The position numbers were made by a program, and so were the translations under genes. Of a stretch of 64,000 nt of DNA, positions 1-9,992 are shown in pieces (position 1 is the stretch's first letter; each line of letters begins with the position of its first letter). The notes under the pieces were generated by a model that worked only from the letters and a program-made list of their open reading frames with translations, made no database searches and was not told where the DNA came from. Where the stretch lies: assembly GCF_003711515.1 (NCBI RefSeq), contig NW_021167080.1, forward strand, positions 1,385,394 to 1,449,393. The letters are read 5' to 3'. Origin of the DNA: Sodiomyces alkalinus F11 (taxonomy: Eukaryota > Ascomycota > Sordariomycetes > Glomerellales > Plectosphaerellaceae).

Positions 1-2491
1 CCCAAATATAAAGTAGTGCATGGTGTAAATAATGCCATTGACGGGTGTGAGTTTGAGGCTTCAGCGGCTCATGATACCTGAGGTACCTAGGTACCTTACT
101 TTACACATCGTCAATGATGTAATTAAAGTATCCGTACATAGATTTTATATATATTTAAGGTATGGTAGGCTTGTACACGTATACCGATAAATAGAAGCAC
201 CGCTTTTGCTTTTGCCTCTGCCGCTGGGTATTATAGCCTCCTCCCCCCAGTACATACTCCGCACAAAGGAGGTTGGCATGTTATAAGCACTGGCATGATG
301 CCCGGTATGGTCCGAAGCCCAGATTAGTCTCTCGTGAGGTCTTCAAAAAGGATCTCCAGGTCTATACGGTACCTACCGTGAGACGAGCAAGTAAAACCTA
401 CCTTGGACACCAGAGAACTACCTCATAGGAACCTGGAAGTTACCTAGGTACCCAGTTACAGGCCAACTCCCTAAAGCTACTTCGTACATACAGCTGGTAG
501 GTATATACCCCGAGATCGGTCCTAACAACGAGTTAACGTTTTAGAATGGGTCCGGCCTAGTTCTACCCTAGTCCAACACAGTTTGACAAGCTATTTTCTC
601 TTTTTCTTTCCTCTCCTTTTTCCATTTCGCCTTTTCCATGGAGTGCGTGATGCCTGGTGGTCCTTCACCTTGGGGCTTTTGACCGCCTCTACCTAAGGTA
701 GGTACCTAGGTAGTTTCCAGTGAAAGGAGGGGGTTGACTGGTAAGGTACATCGCCGTAGGCCTGGTGACGAGTAGCTATCCTCCGGGATCAGGGTGCCTC
801 GAGTAACCCGTGGTGAGAATGCACTCAAGAGGATGCGTGAGACCCGGAGCTACGAGAAGGGGGACTCATGTCAGTCAATAAGCAGGGACGCGTGGATATT
901 TGTTAGGCGAATTGGGTACTCTGTAGTTGTATGTGCTGCTCTAATCCGTTAATACCTTACCTTAATGAAACAACCGGCCAGCGACCTTTTTAAGGTATTA
1001 GTTACAAACTAAGAACATACCATCAACCAGGACCTCGAGCCGTTGATGCCGAGACAGCAGAATGAGGTCGGTCTGCAAAGATTTTACCGGAACCATAAAC
1101 GACATGGCAGTTGCAGCAGCGGTGAGTATACAGACCATCAAATTATAACTTTTGCTTGGGGAAATGGCCTTGCTCAAGTATCGTCGACCCAGGTGGAGGT
1201 TACAGTTGTTACAGCTACGGAGACGTCTCTACTTAACTAAGGTACCCCCTCACCTCACAGCGACAACTTCGTCCCACAACCAAGGGAGCAAGGATTAAGA
1301 CGTGCCACGACTTGCCACAAATTACTTCGTAAAAATACTAAAGCAGCCCGGCACCTGCATACATCTCGTTCTCATGTGTCTAAGGTAGGCGTTGAAGGTT
1401 AAAATTGCCGTGTAACGACGTGGGGGATACAACAGGTCGGATAGGTAATGCAGGGACTAATACTCCGTAAGGTACCTTGAAGAAGTTCTGGTCGGTGTAT
1501 CCGTACCTGGAAGCGAGTACTTACCAACACCGTCAAGTATTAATGCGTGAGAGTGGCTTACTGCTATGGCCTACCCTGCATCGTAGGTAAGGTAATAGAG
1601 TATATCTATAGACCGATTCTGTGCTTTGTTTGAAGCGACGAGAAATGAATTGTTTCCATCTCGCCAGCGATTCGCGCCCCTTTACCTAAGGTACCTACCT
1701 ACAAGGTAATTGCTGCGCGTACTCCATAGGTACCTACTTTCACAGTGTTGTCGATGGTCACCGTCACCGGCGGATCCACCAACTTTGACGTTCACCCGGG
1801 TCCCCTACAGTTTATTCCTCTAGCTTCCCAAAGATCCCCCACGCTCAAGAGCTTGTCCGACCAGAAGAACACCATCGTCGCCCGCGCACTGAGCTGGCAC
1901 ATGTACCCATCGCGCTCATTAAGGTACTTTCTACCTTGGCCGGCTTCTACTTTCCCGTCACAGGCGATATCTTCCATCACCGAACGAAACCCCGCCTCCA
2001 TCCCACGTTCATGAAGAGGAACCGGGCCGCTGTATCCCAAATTTGAGGTAAACCACGCCTTGATTCCACGAAGTGGGAAGTATTGGAAGCGGCTTGCTTG
2101 AGGCATAGTTCGAACCCCTTCACCGACATCGAAACAGTTAGGCTCGACGACCGACCTTCCTTTTAATCTCTCACCGTCCTTTCTCGCTGCCTCACGTCCC
2201 TCCCGCTCGTCGTTCACCCAGGACGGTATCCGTACTCCGTACTTCGCAGCCGACTTATACCACTCGGTTATTGAACACCTCGAGCCTCGAAAGAACACGG
2301 GTTTCCTGGCCTGGGTATTCGTATTTCATACTTTGTGTGTGAACTTGCGTTCCGAATATCTCTCACCGTCCCTCACACGACCAGCTTCGCTTCAGCACTT
2401 AGGCGACCAGTTGACCATCTTTTCGGCGCTAAACCTCTGTCCGCCTTTGGCCACTCCCGCATTAGAGCCGGCGCTCACGGGAGATTCCACC
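1..2491. other. intergenic, no recognisable gene
   Basis: No reading frame here resembles a known protein. The longest open stretch, on the minus strand at about 1792-2298, begins with GTG and has no family resemblance. The DNA carries many copies of a short palindromic motif built from GGTACC, CCTAGG and CCTTAGG, for example near 83-100, 443-452, 688-712, 1467-1476 and 1684-1698. The last few hundred bases are presumably promoter and 5' leader of the ATE1 gene. Confidence 0.6.
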
Positions 2492-4603
2492 ATGGAAACG
2501 GAAACCCCTGAAGATGCGCTCTCCTACATAACACCCATTGGTTAGTTGGACCATCCGCTCTTCTCCTCCAACCGTTTCACCTCGTGGTTTGACCTCTCCT
2601 TTCCGTTGGCCCTACGAATAGATGGGGAAGTCCCCGGATCCCGCCCCAGTAGGCTGCATGCACAACATCTGCGGTGGGGAAGACGCGCCAAATGATAGCT
2701 AGCTATGTACCTATTGCACTCGCCTGTCATGTGCACCCCCTCGAGAGGTCGTCTGGTCATCACGGCCGCGTTCTATTATCGTTTTACGGCACGTTGAGCC
2801 AGCATCGGACTTCACTTCCAAATCAACATCGTGGGGTCAAGACAGAACCCGAACCGAACCCCATGTCCTCGAAGAGGTTTCCCTTTGCTCGGCTCTCCCC
2901 GTATTCAGTCGCGAAGCCACGACAACAGACAGAGCTGTCTGACACGTCTAACATTCATTCCCTCTGGCCCGTTGTCAAAGGCGATGCCTCTGGAGTTCTA
3001 GCCGTAAAATTGAAGAGCTAACAAGAGATATTTCCAATACAGGGTACACCAACTCCTCGCGCTGTGGCTATTGTGGGCGCCGAGGAAAGAGTCAGTCAAA
3101 ACGTGAATACTGTCCCCCTCTTACTTGCTTTTGCCCTCTATCCAGCTTCTCCCTAAGGTAGTCTCGCAATTAAGCTTCGGTAAACCACCTGGGGGGAACT
3201 CGATGCCGGGACGACCTTACTCCGTCTAGGTCTCTGAGTCGGATACTTGCTTTTGATCTTGCACAACGAAGCTCGCCCACTCTCTCGGCACATGTTACAC
3301 CTCTTCCCACACTTCGAACCTGTTGACCCGATCTTCTTTGTGTGGCTAACGTCACCTGTTCATAGGCTTCTCCTACTATGCATCCACGTCGTCCATGACC
3401 CCTGCGTTCTATCAAAGCTTGCTGGATCGGCACTGGAGGCGATCGGGAAGCCTGTTGTACCGTCCGAACCAACGCCAGTCCTGCTGCCCGCACTACACCA
3501 TCCGACTTGACTCGACCCTCTTCAAGCCAAGCCGGGATCAGCGACAAGCCGTGAACCGGTTCAACAACCATGTCCTTGGCGCCGAATATACCGCCGCCGC
3601 GGCTCGTCTTTACCCTCGGTCACGCGCGGAGTCGAAGAAGCGCGAAACCGAATTCGACCTGGTGGAGAGGATTCGCGAGTCGGAGCGAGAGCACTTGAAG
3701 GCGCCACCCGAGCCAGCACACCGCTTCACCGTGACCCTAGAAGAGGATTCCTTCACCGAGGAGAAATTTCAGGTGTACGAGAACTACCAACGGGTCGTCC
3801 ACAAGGAAGGTCCGTCCGAAATAACGAGGGTAGGATTTAGACGATTTCTTTGCGATTCGCCCGTCCGGCGTCAAGTTCTCGCAACACCCGAAGGTGAAGA
3901 GCTTCGCTTAGGATCGTACCACCAATGCTACAGCCTGGACGGCAAGCTCGTCGCCATTGGGGTCCTGGACCTCCTCCCGCACTGTGTGAGCTCCGTCTAC
4001 TTTCTGTACCATGAGTCGATCCACAAATTCATGCCTGGAAAGCTGGGTGCGCTCAGGGAGATAGCGTTGGCCAAGGACGCTGGATACCGGTATTGGTATC
4101 CGGGCTTCTACATACACAGCTGCCCCAAGATGCGGTATAAAATCGATTACATGCCGCAATACATCTTGGACCCTGAGACTCTTCAGTGGGACCTCCTCGA
4201 CAAACATGTCCTCAAGTTGCTCGACGAGAACGCGTACGTGAGTCTTTCGGCCGAACGGCGCAAAAAGGATAAGGGAGGAGACGACGGCACCAACGAGGAC
4301 TCGGACGGATCAGAGGATACCGGTACCGCCGAATCAGGGTCGGAAAGGGACGGCAGAGAGTCCAAACTACTGTTTGACACTGACATGCCTGGAATCGCTA
4401 CTCTGGACGAGATAGCTGCGTTGGACCTCGACCAGATGGCCCTACGGGTTGACAAGTCCGGGCCGCTATTTGTCACGTCTGACCTTGTGGTCTGGAATAC
4501 GCAGACCGTGTCCGCCGACGGCGGCATCAAGTCAGGGATTGCCGAGTTGATCGCCGCTATCGGGCCGGACCTTGTGGATTCTTTGTGCTTGGACTTTAGC
4601 TGA
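2492..4603 (+). CDS. ATE1: arginyl-tRNA-protein transferase (ATE1)
   Basis: Transfers arginine from Arg-tRNA to N-terminal Asp, Glu or oxidised Cys, marking proteins for degradation by the N-degron (N-end rule) pathway in cytosol and nucleus. I read three exons: 2492-2540, 3043-3090 and 3366-4603, giving about 444 residues. Introns are 502 and 275 nt; both have a GCTAAC branch site just before the acceptor, and the reading phase closes exactly. The spliced N-terminus gives the family's conserved GYTNSSRCGYCG followed by KSFSYYASTSS. Further family motifs are LLDRHWRRSG, QRQSCCPHYTIRLD, FKPSRDQRQAVNRF and the C-terminal domain with VYFLYHESI and YWYPGFYIHSCPKMRYK. The CGYC and CC cysteines are the conserved ones implicated in metal-cluster binding in this family. 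An acidic Ser/Asp/Glu-rich insert lies near 4270-4350. The gene call is firm; exon 1 depends on splice inference. Confidence 0.93.
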
Positions 4604-5435
4604 TTGGGGAATTCAACGCTAAGGTACAGAGTATGATAGGACACAGCACTTGACCTGCCTTGAGCCGTGGTCGATTCTCAGATGCGACGTCGTCTTGGTG
4701 GTTTACCGTCAAGCACTTCGTATGATTTCCCAAAAGATAAGGGTAGCAATGGATATAGCGATACAGGTAGCGAATACCTAGCTCGCGAGCATCGACTCAA
4801 TGATAAGTACAGGGCCTTTCGATATCGTTATATGTACATATTATAATCTTATCTTTCAATGATGTCTTCGTTGACGAGAGGGTCTGGAGTGAATTTCTAA
4901 TAAGAGAGCAAGTTCAATCACCCAGCAAGGAGATGTTCGGTATGATACGTACCTGCCTGCTAAGGACAAAGTACCACGAAGTACCGGTAGGGGCCCACAC
5001 ACACCCCGCGGAAACTATCATATTCTAGCACGTGAGTCAGGATAAGGTGGTGGCCTCTGTCAGATAATTTATTACGGCGTAACTAATAAAAGGTAGAACT
5101 GTTGCGTGGAGACTAAATATAATTATATATTCCTTAAATCAACGCTCCGTGGAAGCACACTCCCGGCAATTCAACAGAAACCCCACTATAAAATGTTCCC
5201 CGAACCTTTTACAGAGTACGAGAATACTAAATTAGTTATAAGCTCTCGAAAATAAGAAGCAATTCAACCACAAGAGACGATTTATCTTGAATCCCAGTCC
5301 GCCAAAACATTTACAGAACCGAATTGAAAGCCGAAGGTTAATTACTAGAAGAGCACACGAGTATTGGGCCATGCGATGCAGTAACGGGTGGAAAAGAAAA
5401 GAAAAAAAGACAAAACAAAAAAAAGCAATAAAGTC
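4604..5435. other. intergenic between ATE1 and RRP42
   Basis: AT-rich spacer of about 830 bases between two plus-strand genes. It should hold the ATE1 3' end and the RRP42 promoter. I see no coding sequence or RNA gene. The leader just before the RRP42 start codon is purine-rich (about 5390-5430). Confidence 0.55.
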
Positions 5436-6784
5436 ATGGCCTCGTCAACACAACAAACCCTTCTTTCACCTGCCGAGCTCGCCTACCTCCACGCATCGCT
5501 CTCCCTCACACCTCCGATCCGACCCGATGGACGCAGACCGACGCAGTTCAGGCCCATGACGGCCGAGACGGGCATTCTTCCCGGAACCAACGGCAGCGCG
5601 CGCGTATGTTTCTCGGACGGTACCGAGGCCATCGTCGGTGTCAAAGCCGAGCTCGAGAAGACGGCCGATCCGTTCGGACGACGACGCGGCACCGACGGAG
5701 AGCTGGGTGTCAGGATACGACGGGGCGGCGGTGAAGATGAAGAAGAAGGCGGTGCGGGAAGCGAAAACACGACGGGGGAAGGGCGGAACGAATGGCTCGA
5801 GATGACGGTGGAGATCCCTGGGTTGCGGGACGACGATGCGAGCACCATCTTCCTGGCGAGAATGCTCAGCGAGGCTTTGCTCGCGGATGGAGAGTTTGCG
5901 AAGAAGTTGTATATCAACCGCCGATTTCACTGGAAGCTCTATCTTGACGTACGTGCCTCTTCTTTTCCTTCTTTTCCTTCTTTTCCATTTTGACTGCCCC
6001 GCGCCTCTCCTCCCTCTCCCCTCTACTCACCCCCTCGCCCCCGTTCTACTGAGAGAAATAGACGTGATCTAATACTGTAGAATGTGATTAGATCCTCCTC
6101 ATCTCCCCCCCGCTATCGTACCCGCTTCCTCTCCTCTCTCTTACCACCCACCTTGCGCTTCTGGCCACCCGCGTCCCCCGCCTCAAATCGGAAGGGGACG
6201 AGGATCCCATGTTCGACGACGACTGGCAGGCCGCTCCATACCTTTACCCGCGGGACCCTCGCAACGGGAGCCGCGGCGACGCCATATCCTCCCGCCCGCC
6301 CATCACTCTCCTCGTCATCGCCGTGGGGGGGAACATCATCTTCGATCCGGCCAAGGAGGAACTCGCCGTGGCCGAGTCGGCGCTCGCCGTCTCGGTAGGG
6401 GAGGCCGGCCGCATGCAGGGCGAATCCGGTGGTGCCGGGGGCGACGGAATGGACGTCGACGCGGAAGGCGGCGGGCGCAGGGAGAGGGAGCTCAGGCTGC
6501 TTTCGGTGCGCACGATCGACCCGCCTTCGAGGCTTACGCCGCCTGGGGTGCCGAATTCGGAGAACCCCGGTACGAATGTCAGTGCCCCCGGCAAGACCGC
6601 CGCGAGTGCCGTTTCTGCCCCGTCCGCTGCGGCGAACGGGCATGGCGCGCAGGAGGGAGTGTGGAGACCGCCGTTGGGCGGGACCAAGTTGGCTGTGCTG
6701 CAGAGCATGATCGCAAAGGTCCTGGAGAAGGGCGGGGTGGCGGATGAGGTGCTCGACGGACTGGAAGGGGTTGACATAGGTTAG
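5436..6784 (+). CDS. RRP42: exosome complex subunit RRP42 (RNase PH fold)
   Basis: Non-catalytic RNase PH-type subunit of the six-member ring of the RNA exosome, which feeds RNA for 3'-5' decay and rRNA processing in nucleus and cytoplasm. Two exons, 5436-5948 and 6092-6784, with donor GTACGT and acceptor TTAG, give 401 residues. The ATG at 5436 is the first in frame. Recognisable blocks are LTPPIRPDGRRPTQFRP, GSARVCFSDGTEAIVGVKAE, the IPGLRDDDASTIFLARML helix, RRFHWKLYLD joined across the intron to ILLISPPLSYPLPLLSLTT, then MFDDDWQAAPYLYP and ITLLVIAVGGNIIFDPAKEE. The protein is longer than human RRP42 (EXOSC7, about 290) because of Gly/Glu-rich inserts around residues 90-115 and 310-380. 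The close relatives RRP43 and RRP45 fit less well because of the DWQAAPYL block. Confidence 0.88.
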
Positions 6785-7002
6785 ACATGTGGAAAGTCCT
6801 TTCCTCTTTTTATGCTGGATGGATGTCAGGGAAAATCTCGACAGCGGAGGCCGACAAGGGCAATTGGAGAAAGAGGAATCTAGTCGTAGTCACGATGACC
6901 TCTCTGCATAACATAAGAGGAGTTGGGCTGGCCCAGACATGTATGTCATTCTATGCAGGGTACATGGTATTCTACAGAATATGGACATTGAAGATTGTCT
7001 TC

Positions 7003-7911
7003 CTAAAAGATCCCCAGCCACTTCTTTCTTGTCTGGCCGCCAGTCGTCTCTGAACCTGCGCCACCGGCATTGGCCGCAGCCATGGTCTCCTCCTCCGCAG
7101 CAGCAGCCACAGCGGCCTTCCTCTCCTCCTCTATTTGCTCTTCCGACTTAAATAAGTTCACAATGGGGTTCTCCTTGTCCAAACCGTGGACCTTGCGGTA
7201 GTACTCCCGCTTGGCCACGTCGTCGGTGTACCGGGTGTGCTTGGCAATGACCTTCTCATTGCGGTCCTTCTCGTGTAGCTGTATGACCCGGATCCACGTA
7301 CGAATGAATTCGCCGGGGTTGGACCAGAACGAGGATGGCTCGGGGAGGAGGTGCTTGAAGGGTGAGGTGTGGGTGAAGTTCAGCATGAAAGTGGAAATTG
7401 CTAGGACGGTAAGGGTACCCTGGAAAGATACAGCGTGTCAGATGCTATTGAAAACAAAACTCCTTGCCCACTTATTCCGCGAGTATCTTGCAGTGCGGTG
7501 GAGGACACCCGGTGACATGGGGAGCTTGACACAACTTACAAGAGTGATGAAGAGATGAATGCTCCGGTTGTGGATGAAGCTGTGCGCCTTCGTACCCTCG
7601 GGCGGGAGCATGCTGGGATAATGCTTCTGGCCTTGGGCTCGCAACTCTGCGTCGCTCAAGGCGCCGCCGTAGTGCTTCGGTCCTTGGTTCCGGGGCAGTC
7701 GGGATCCATGGGACGGCGGGTTAAACCTGGCGGGTTTCTCGAGGATGGGGGGCTTGCCCTCCGGGCTAGTGCTCTTGGTCGAAGCATTACGGATGGTGGC
7801 GGCGGCGGTTGTTGTCCTGGGCACGCGAGTTGCGGCAGCGCGCCACATGGGGCTCAAAGCTGGTAGTAGGAAGCGCGGTGGGAGAGTCGCCGAGGTGATT
7901 GAGGACGCCAT
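7003..7911 (-). CDS. predicted mitochondrial membrane protein, conserved in fungi, unknown function
   Basis: Two exons on the minus strand, 7911-7540 and 7419-7003 (donor GTAAGT, acceptor CAG, phase 0), give 262 residues. The N-terminus (MASSITSATLPPRFLLPALS, then an Arg/Ala/Thr-rich stretch) looks like a mitochondrial presequence. The middle contains GSRLPRNQGPKHYGG and KHYPSMLPPEGTKAHSF. One hydrophobic segment spans the splice junction (IHLFITL joined to GTLTVLAISTFML), followed by a charged helical tail that points to a soluble C-terminal domain. It resembles a family of uncharacterised fungal mitochondrial proteins that I cannot name. It is divergent from cytochrome c and shares its upstream region, which fits a mitochondrial role. 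It converges with RRP42. Confidence 0.72.
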
Positions 7912-8625
7912 GGCTGGCGCCGTTGTCGATTTTCTTCTTCTTTTTTTCTTCTTCGAAACGAAGACGTTGGAATTTGTTAGATGGTTGAAGTGTTTTCCTT
8001 CTAGAGACCCAACGGAATATGGGTTGTGATCAATTCAATTCCGATGCAGCAAATGGACTGTGGATGGGGAAAAAAGTTCCAATTCCGAGGTCACAGCTAA
8101 GCCTCATTCAGGAATTAGAAACCCCCAGAAAGAAACCCCCAAGAAGAAACCCCCAAGAATAAACCCCCAGGAGTAAACCCCCAAGAATAAAGCCCCCAGG
8201 AATCAAACCCCCTCACCCAAATGACTCAAAAACGGCTATCCGAAAGGAGCGTCACCATGGACAAATTTTCCGTCTTTCCATCCGGTTTTGCCCGCTCGTC
8301 TCTGACCATTCCAACTACGCTGATTGGCCAACAAATATTCCCGAGGCGCCCGCCACAACGTGGCTGGTAACCTGCGGGCCGGCGTGTCCATGGTGAGTTC
8401 CTGCCCTGTTGGCTCTTAAATGGTGATCAGCCCAGCCGGCAATTTCTCTTCCAAAACTTTTTTTTTTTTGTTTTCCCTTTTTTTCCTACGACCCAACTCA
8501 AACCTCCATTACTGTCCTTTTCACAAGCCGTCCAGCAAAGAAAGTCGTTACTTTTCTTTTGCTTCATTATCTCTTCGAATACTTCAAACTTCTTTTAATA
8601 TCCACTTTCTTTTCTATCCGACACA
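7912..8625. promoter_or_regulatory. shared upstream region of the mitochondrial protein and cytochrome c genes
   Basis: A 714-base divergent promoter between two nuclear genes with mitochondrial products. It contains a CCAAT pentamer at 8079-8083, an inverted one (ATTGG) at 8323-8327, and a C-rich tandem repeat array at 8119-8218. In other filamentous fungi the CCAAT-binding complex with HapX controls cytochrome c; whether that holds here is inference. A pyrimidine-rich leader (8455-8625) runs into the cytochrome c start codon. Confidence 0.6.
8119..8218. repeat. imperfect tandem repeat, unit about 14 bp (AAACCCCCAAGAAT-like), 7 copies
   Basis: Seven consecutive units begin with AAACCCCC (one with AAAGCCCCC) at about 8119, 8133, 8147, 8161, 8175, 8189 and 8205. 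The 3' half of the unit varies (AAGAAT, AGGAGT, AGAAAG). The array lies between two divergently transcribed mitochondrial-protein genes. Confidence 0.9.
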
Positions 8626-9535
8626 ATGGCTGGTGGTAAGTCTAATCTATTCAAGTTCCGTCGTCATTCTGCGCCGGGAAGAGTCGAGCTTCGCATGAGC
8701 CATTGAGCAGCGACTATCCATCCAGTGGACTCGGGACGGGGTCAGCCTCGAGCTGCCAGTCGCTACTCGTTTTTAAGATGCCTTTCGCTGGAAAACAGGA
8801 CGCAATCGGTCGGCTCCGGGGTCTATGGTCGCACCCTTGCGTCATTAGCCTCGGTAGAAAAATGCTCGCCGGGGTTCGACGAGTTGAAGCTGCTCAATCG
8901 ACCATCGAGCTTCCTACCTGGAAAGCTGGCCTTGCCGAGTGTCAGACCCGACCCCTTCCAGCTTCTCCGGTGCGTCGTGGGCGAAAAGGCTCCTCGCGGC
9001 TTGCACCCCGGGGGCATGGGGCAGCAGAACCGTCGTTCGAAGCTCGCTCTTCCATCGCAGAATACGAATACGACCTTGACAATATCTTTCTTCCCCCTGC
9101 GGACCGTCCTGCTAACTCGCGGTCTATTTTCTTCTCAGGCGACGCTAAGAAGGGTGCTTCCCTCTTCAAGACCCGCTGTGCGCAGTGCCACACTGTCGAG
9201 GCCGGCGGCGGTAACAAGATCGGCCCTGCTCTGCACGGCCTCTTCGGCCGCAAGTCCGGCAGCGTCGAGGGCTACTCCTACACCGACGCCAACAAGCAGA
9301 AGGGCGTTACCTGGGACGACAAGAGCCTGGTAAGTGCAGAGTCACCCGCTCGGCTTTTAATTTGACATGACAAAGTGAGCTGCTTTACTGACCATGCCGC
9401 TTCCACTTCTTTCAGTTCGACTACCTTGAGAACCCCAAGAAGTACATCCCCGGCACCAAGATGGCCTTCGGCGGTCTCAAGAAGGAGAAGGACCGCAAAG
9501 ACCTCATCGCCTACCTCAAGGAGTCCACTGCTTAG
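8626..9535 (+). CDS. CYC1: cytochrome c
   Basis: Soluble haem protein of the mitochondrial intermembrane space that carries electrons from complex III to complex IV. Three exons, 8626-8635, 9139-9329 and 9416-9535, give 106 residues, normal for a fungal cytochrome c. The first exon is only 10 nt (Met-Ala-Gly plus one base) and is followed by a 503-nt intron; donor GTAAGT and acceptor CAG restore the phase to [17 protein letters not shown]. Haem attachment is CAQCH; the axial methionine is in GTKMAFGG; conserved [13 protein letters not shown] and [11 protein letters not shown] are present, and the protein ends [10 protein letters not shown]. The long open frame running through intron 1 is not coding. 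Import uses haem lyase, so no presequence is expected. Confidence 0.97.
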
Positions 9536-9992
9536 ACTACGACCCTCCTGTGCTCATCTCATGACCGCCGGAGGTCGTGTGTACTCATTCATACCATACA
9601 CAGAACTGACAACAAAAAACGAACGAGAAACGACGGAATCGATTTGAAATATTTTGGGGGATTAGGACGGCTTGCTGCCTTAGACAGGCGCATTTCAAGC
9701 GATTCCTTTCCTGTTAATGTAACTCCTTTGTTGTACCATAGACCAGAGCCATTGCGTGAGAACTACCCGACACTCTCACATCTAGCATATGTTTCCCCCG
9801 GGATGGCATCTCCATCCCTGTGAATACCTACCTCATCTCCTCTTTTTGCATGATTTTGACCTCTTCTTGGCTTCGTTTCGATACTGCGTGTATCTTGATT
9901 GTCAAGGGTATAATGTCATTTCTAAATGGCGTCTGATGAAAATGCGAGAGGTAATCCCTCTTCGTTCCCTAAAGACCAGCCAGGCTGACTGT
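9536..9992. other. intergenic between convergent genes
   Basis: Spacer between the 3' ends of cytochrome c (+) and the Rix7-like ATPase (-). Both transcripts should end here. I see no gene. Confidence 0.6.

Noticed and set aside
2106..2118. GTTCGAACCCC, similar to a tRNA B box
   Set aside because: The flanks do not pair as a T arm or acceptor stem, and no A box lies at the right distance. No convincing tRNA gene was seen anywhere on either strand.
1792..2298. Minus-strand open frame of 168 codons upstream of ATE1
   Set aside because: It begins with GTG, the first good ATG is far inside, and no part resembles a protein family; composition is like the surrounding non-coding DNA.
8703..9365. 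Long plus-strand open frames through the first intron of cytochrome c
   Set aside because: They end in cytochrome c exon 2 without a plausible start; splicing at 8635/9139 gives the exact cytochrome c N-terminus.
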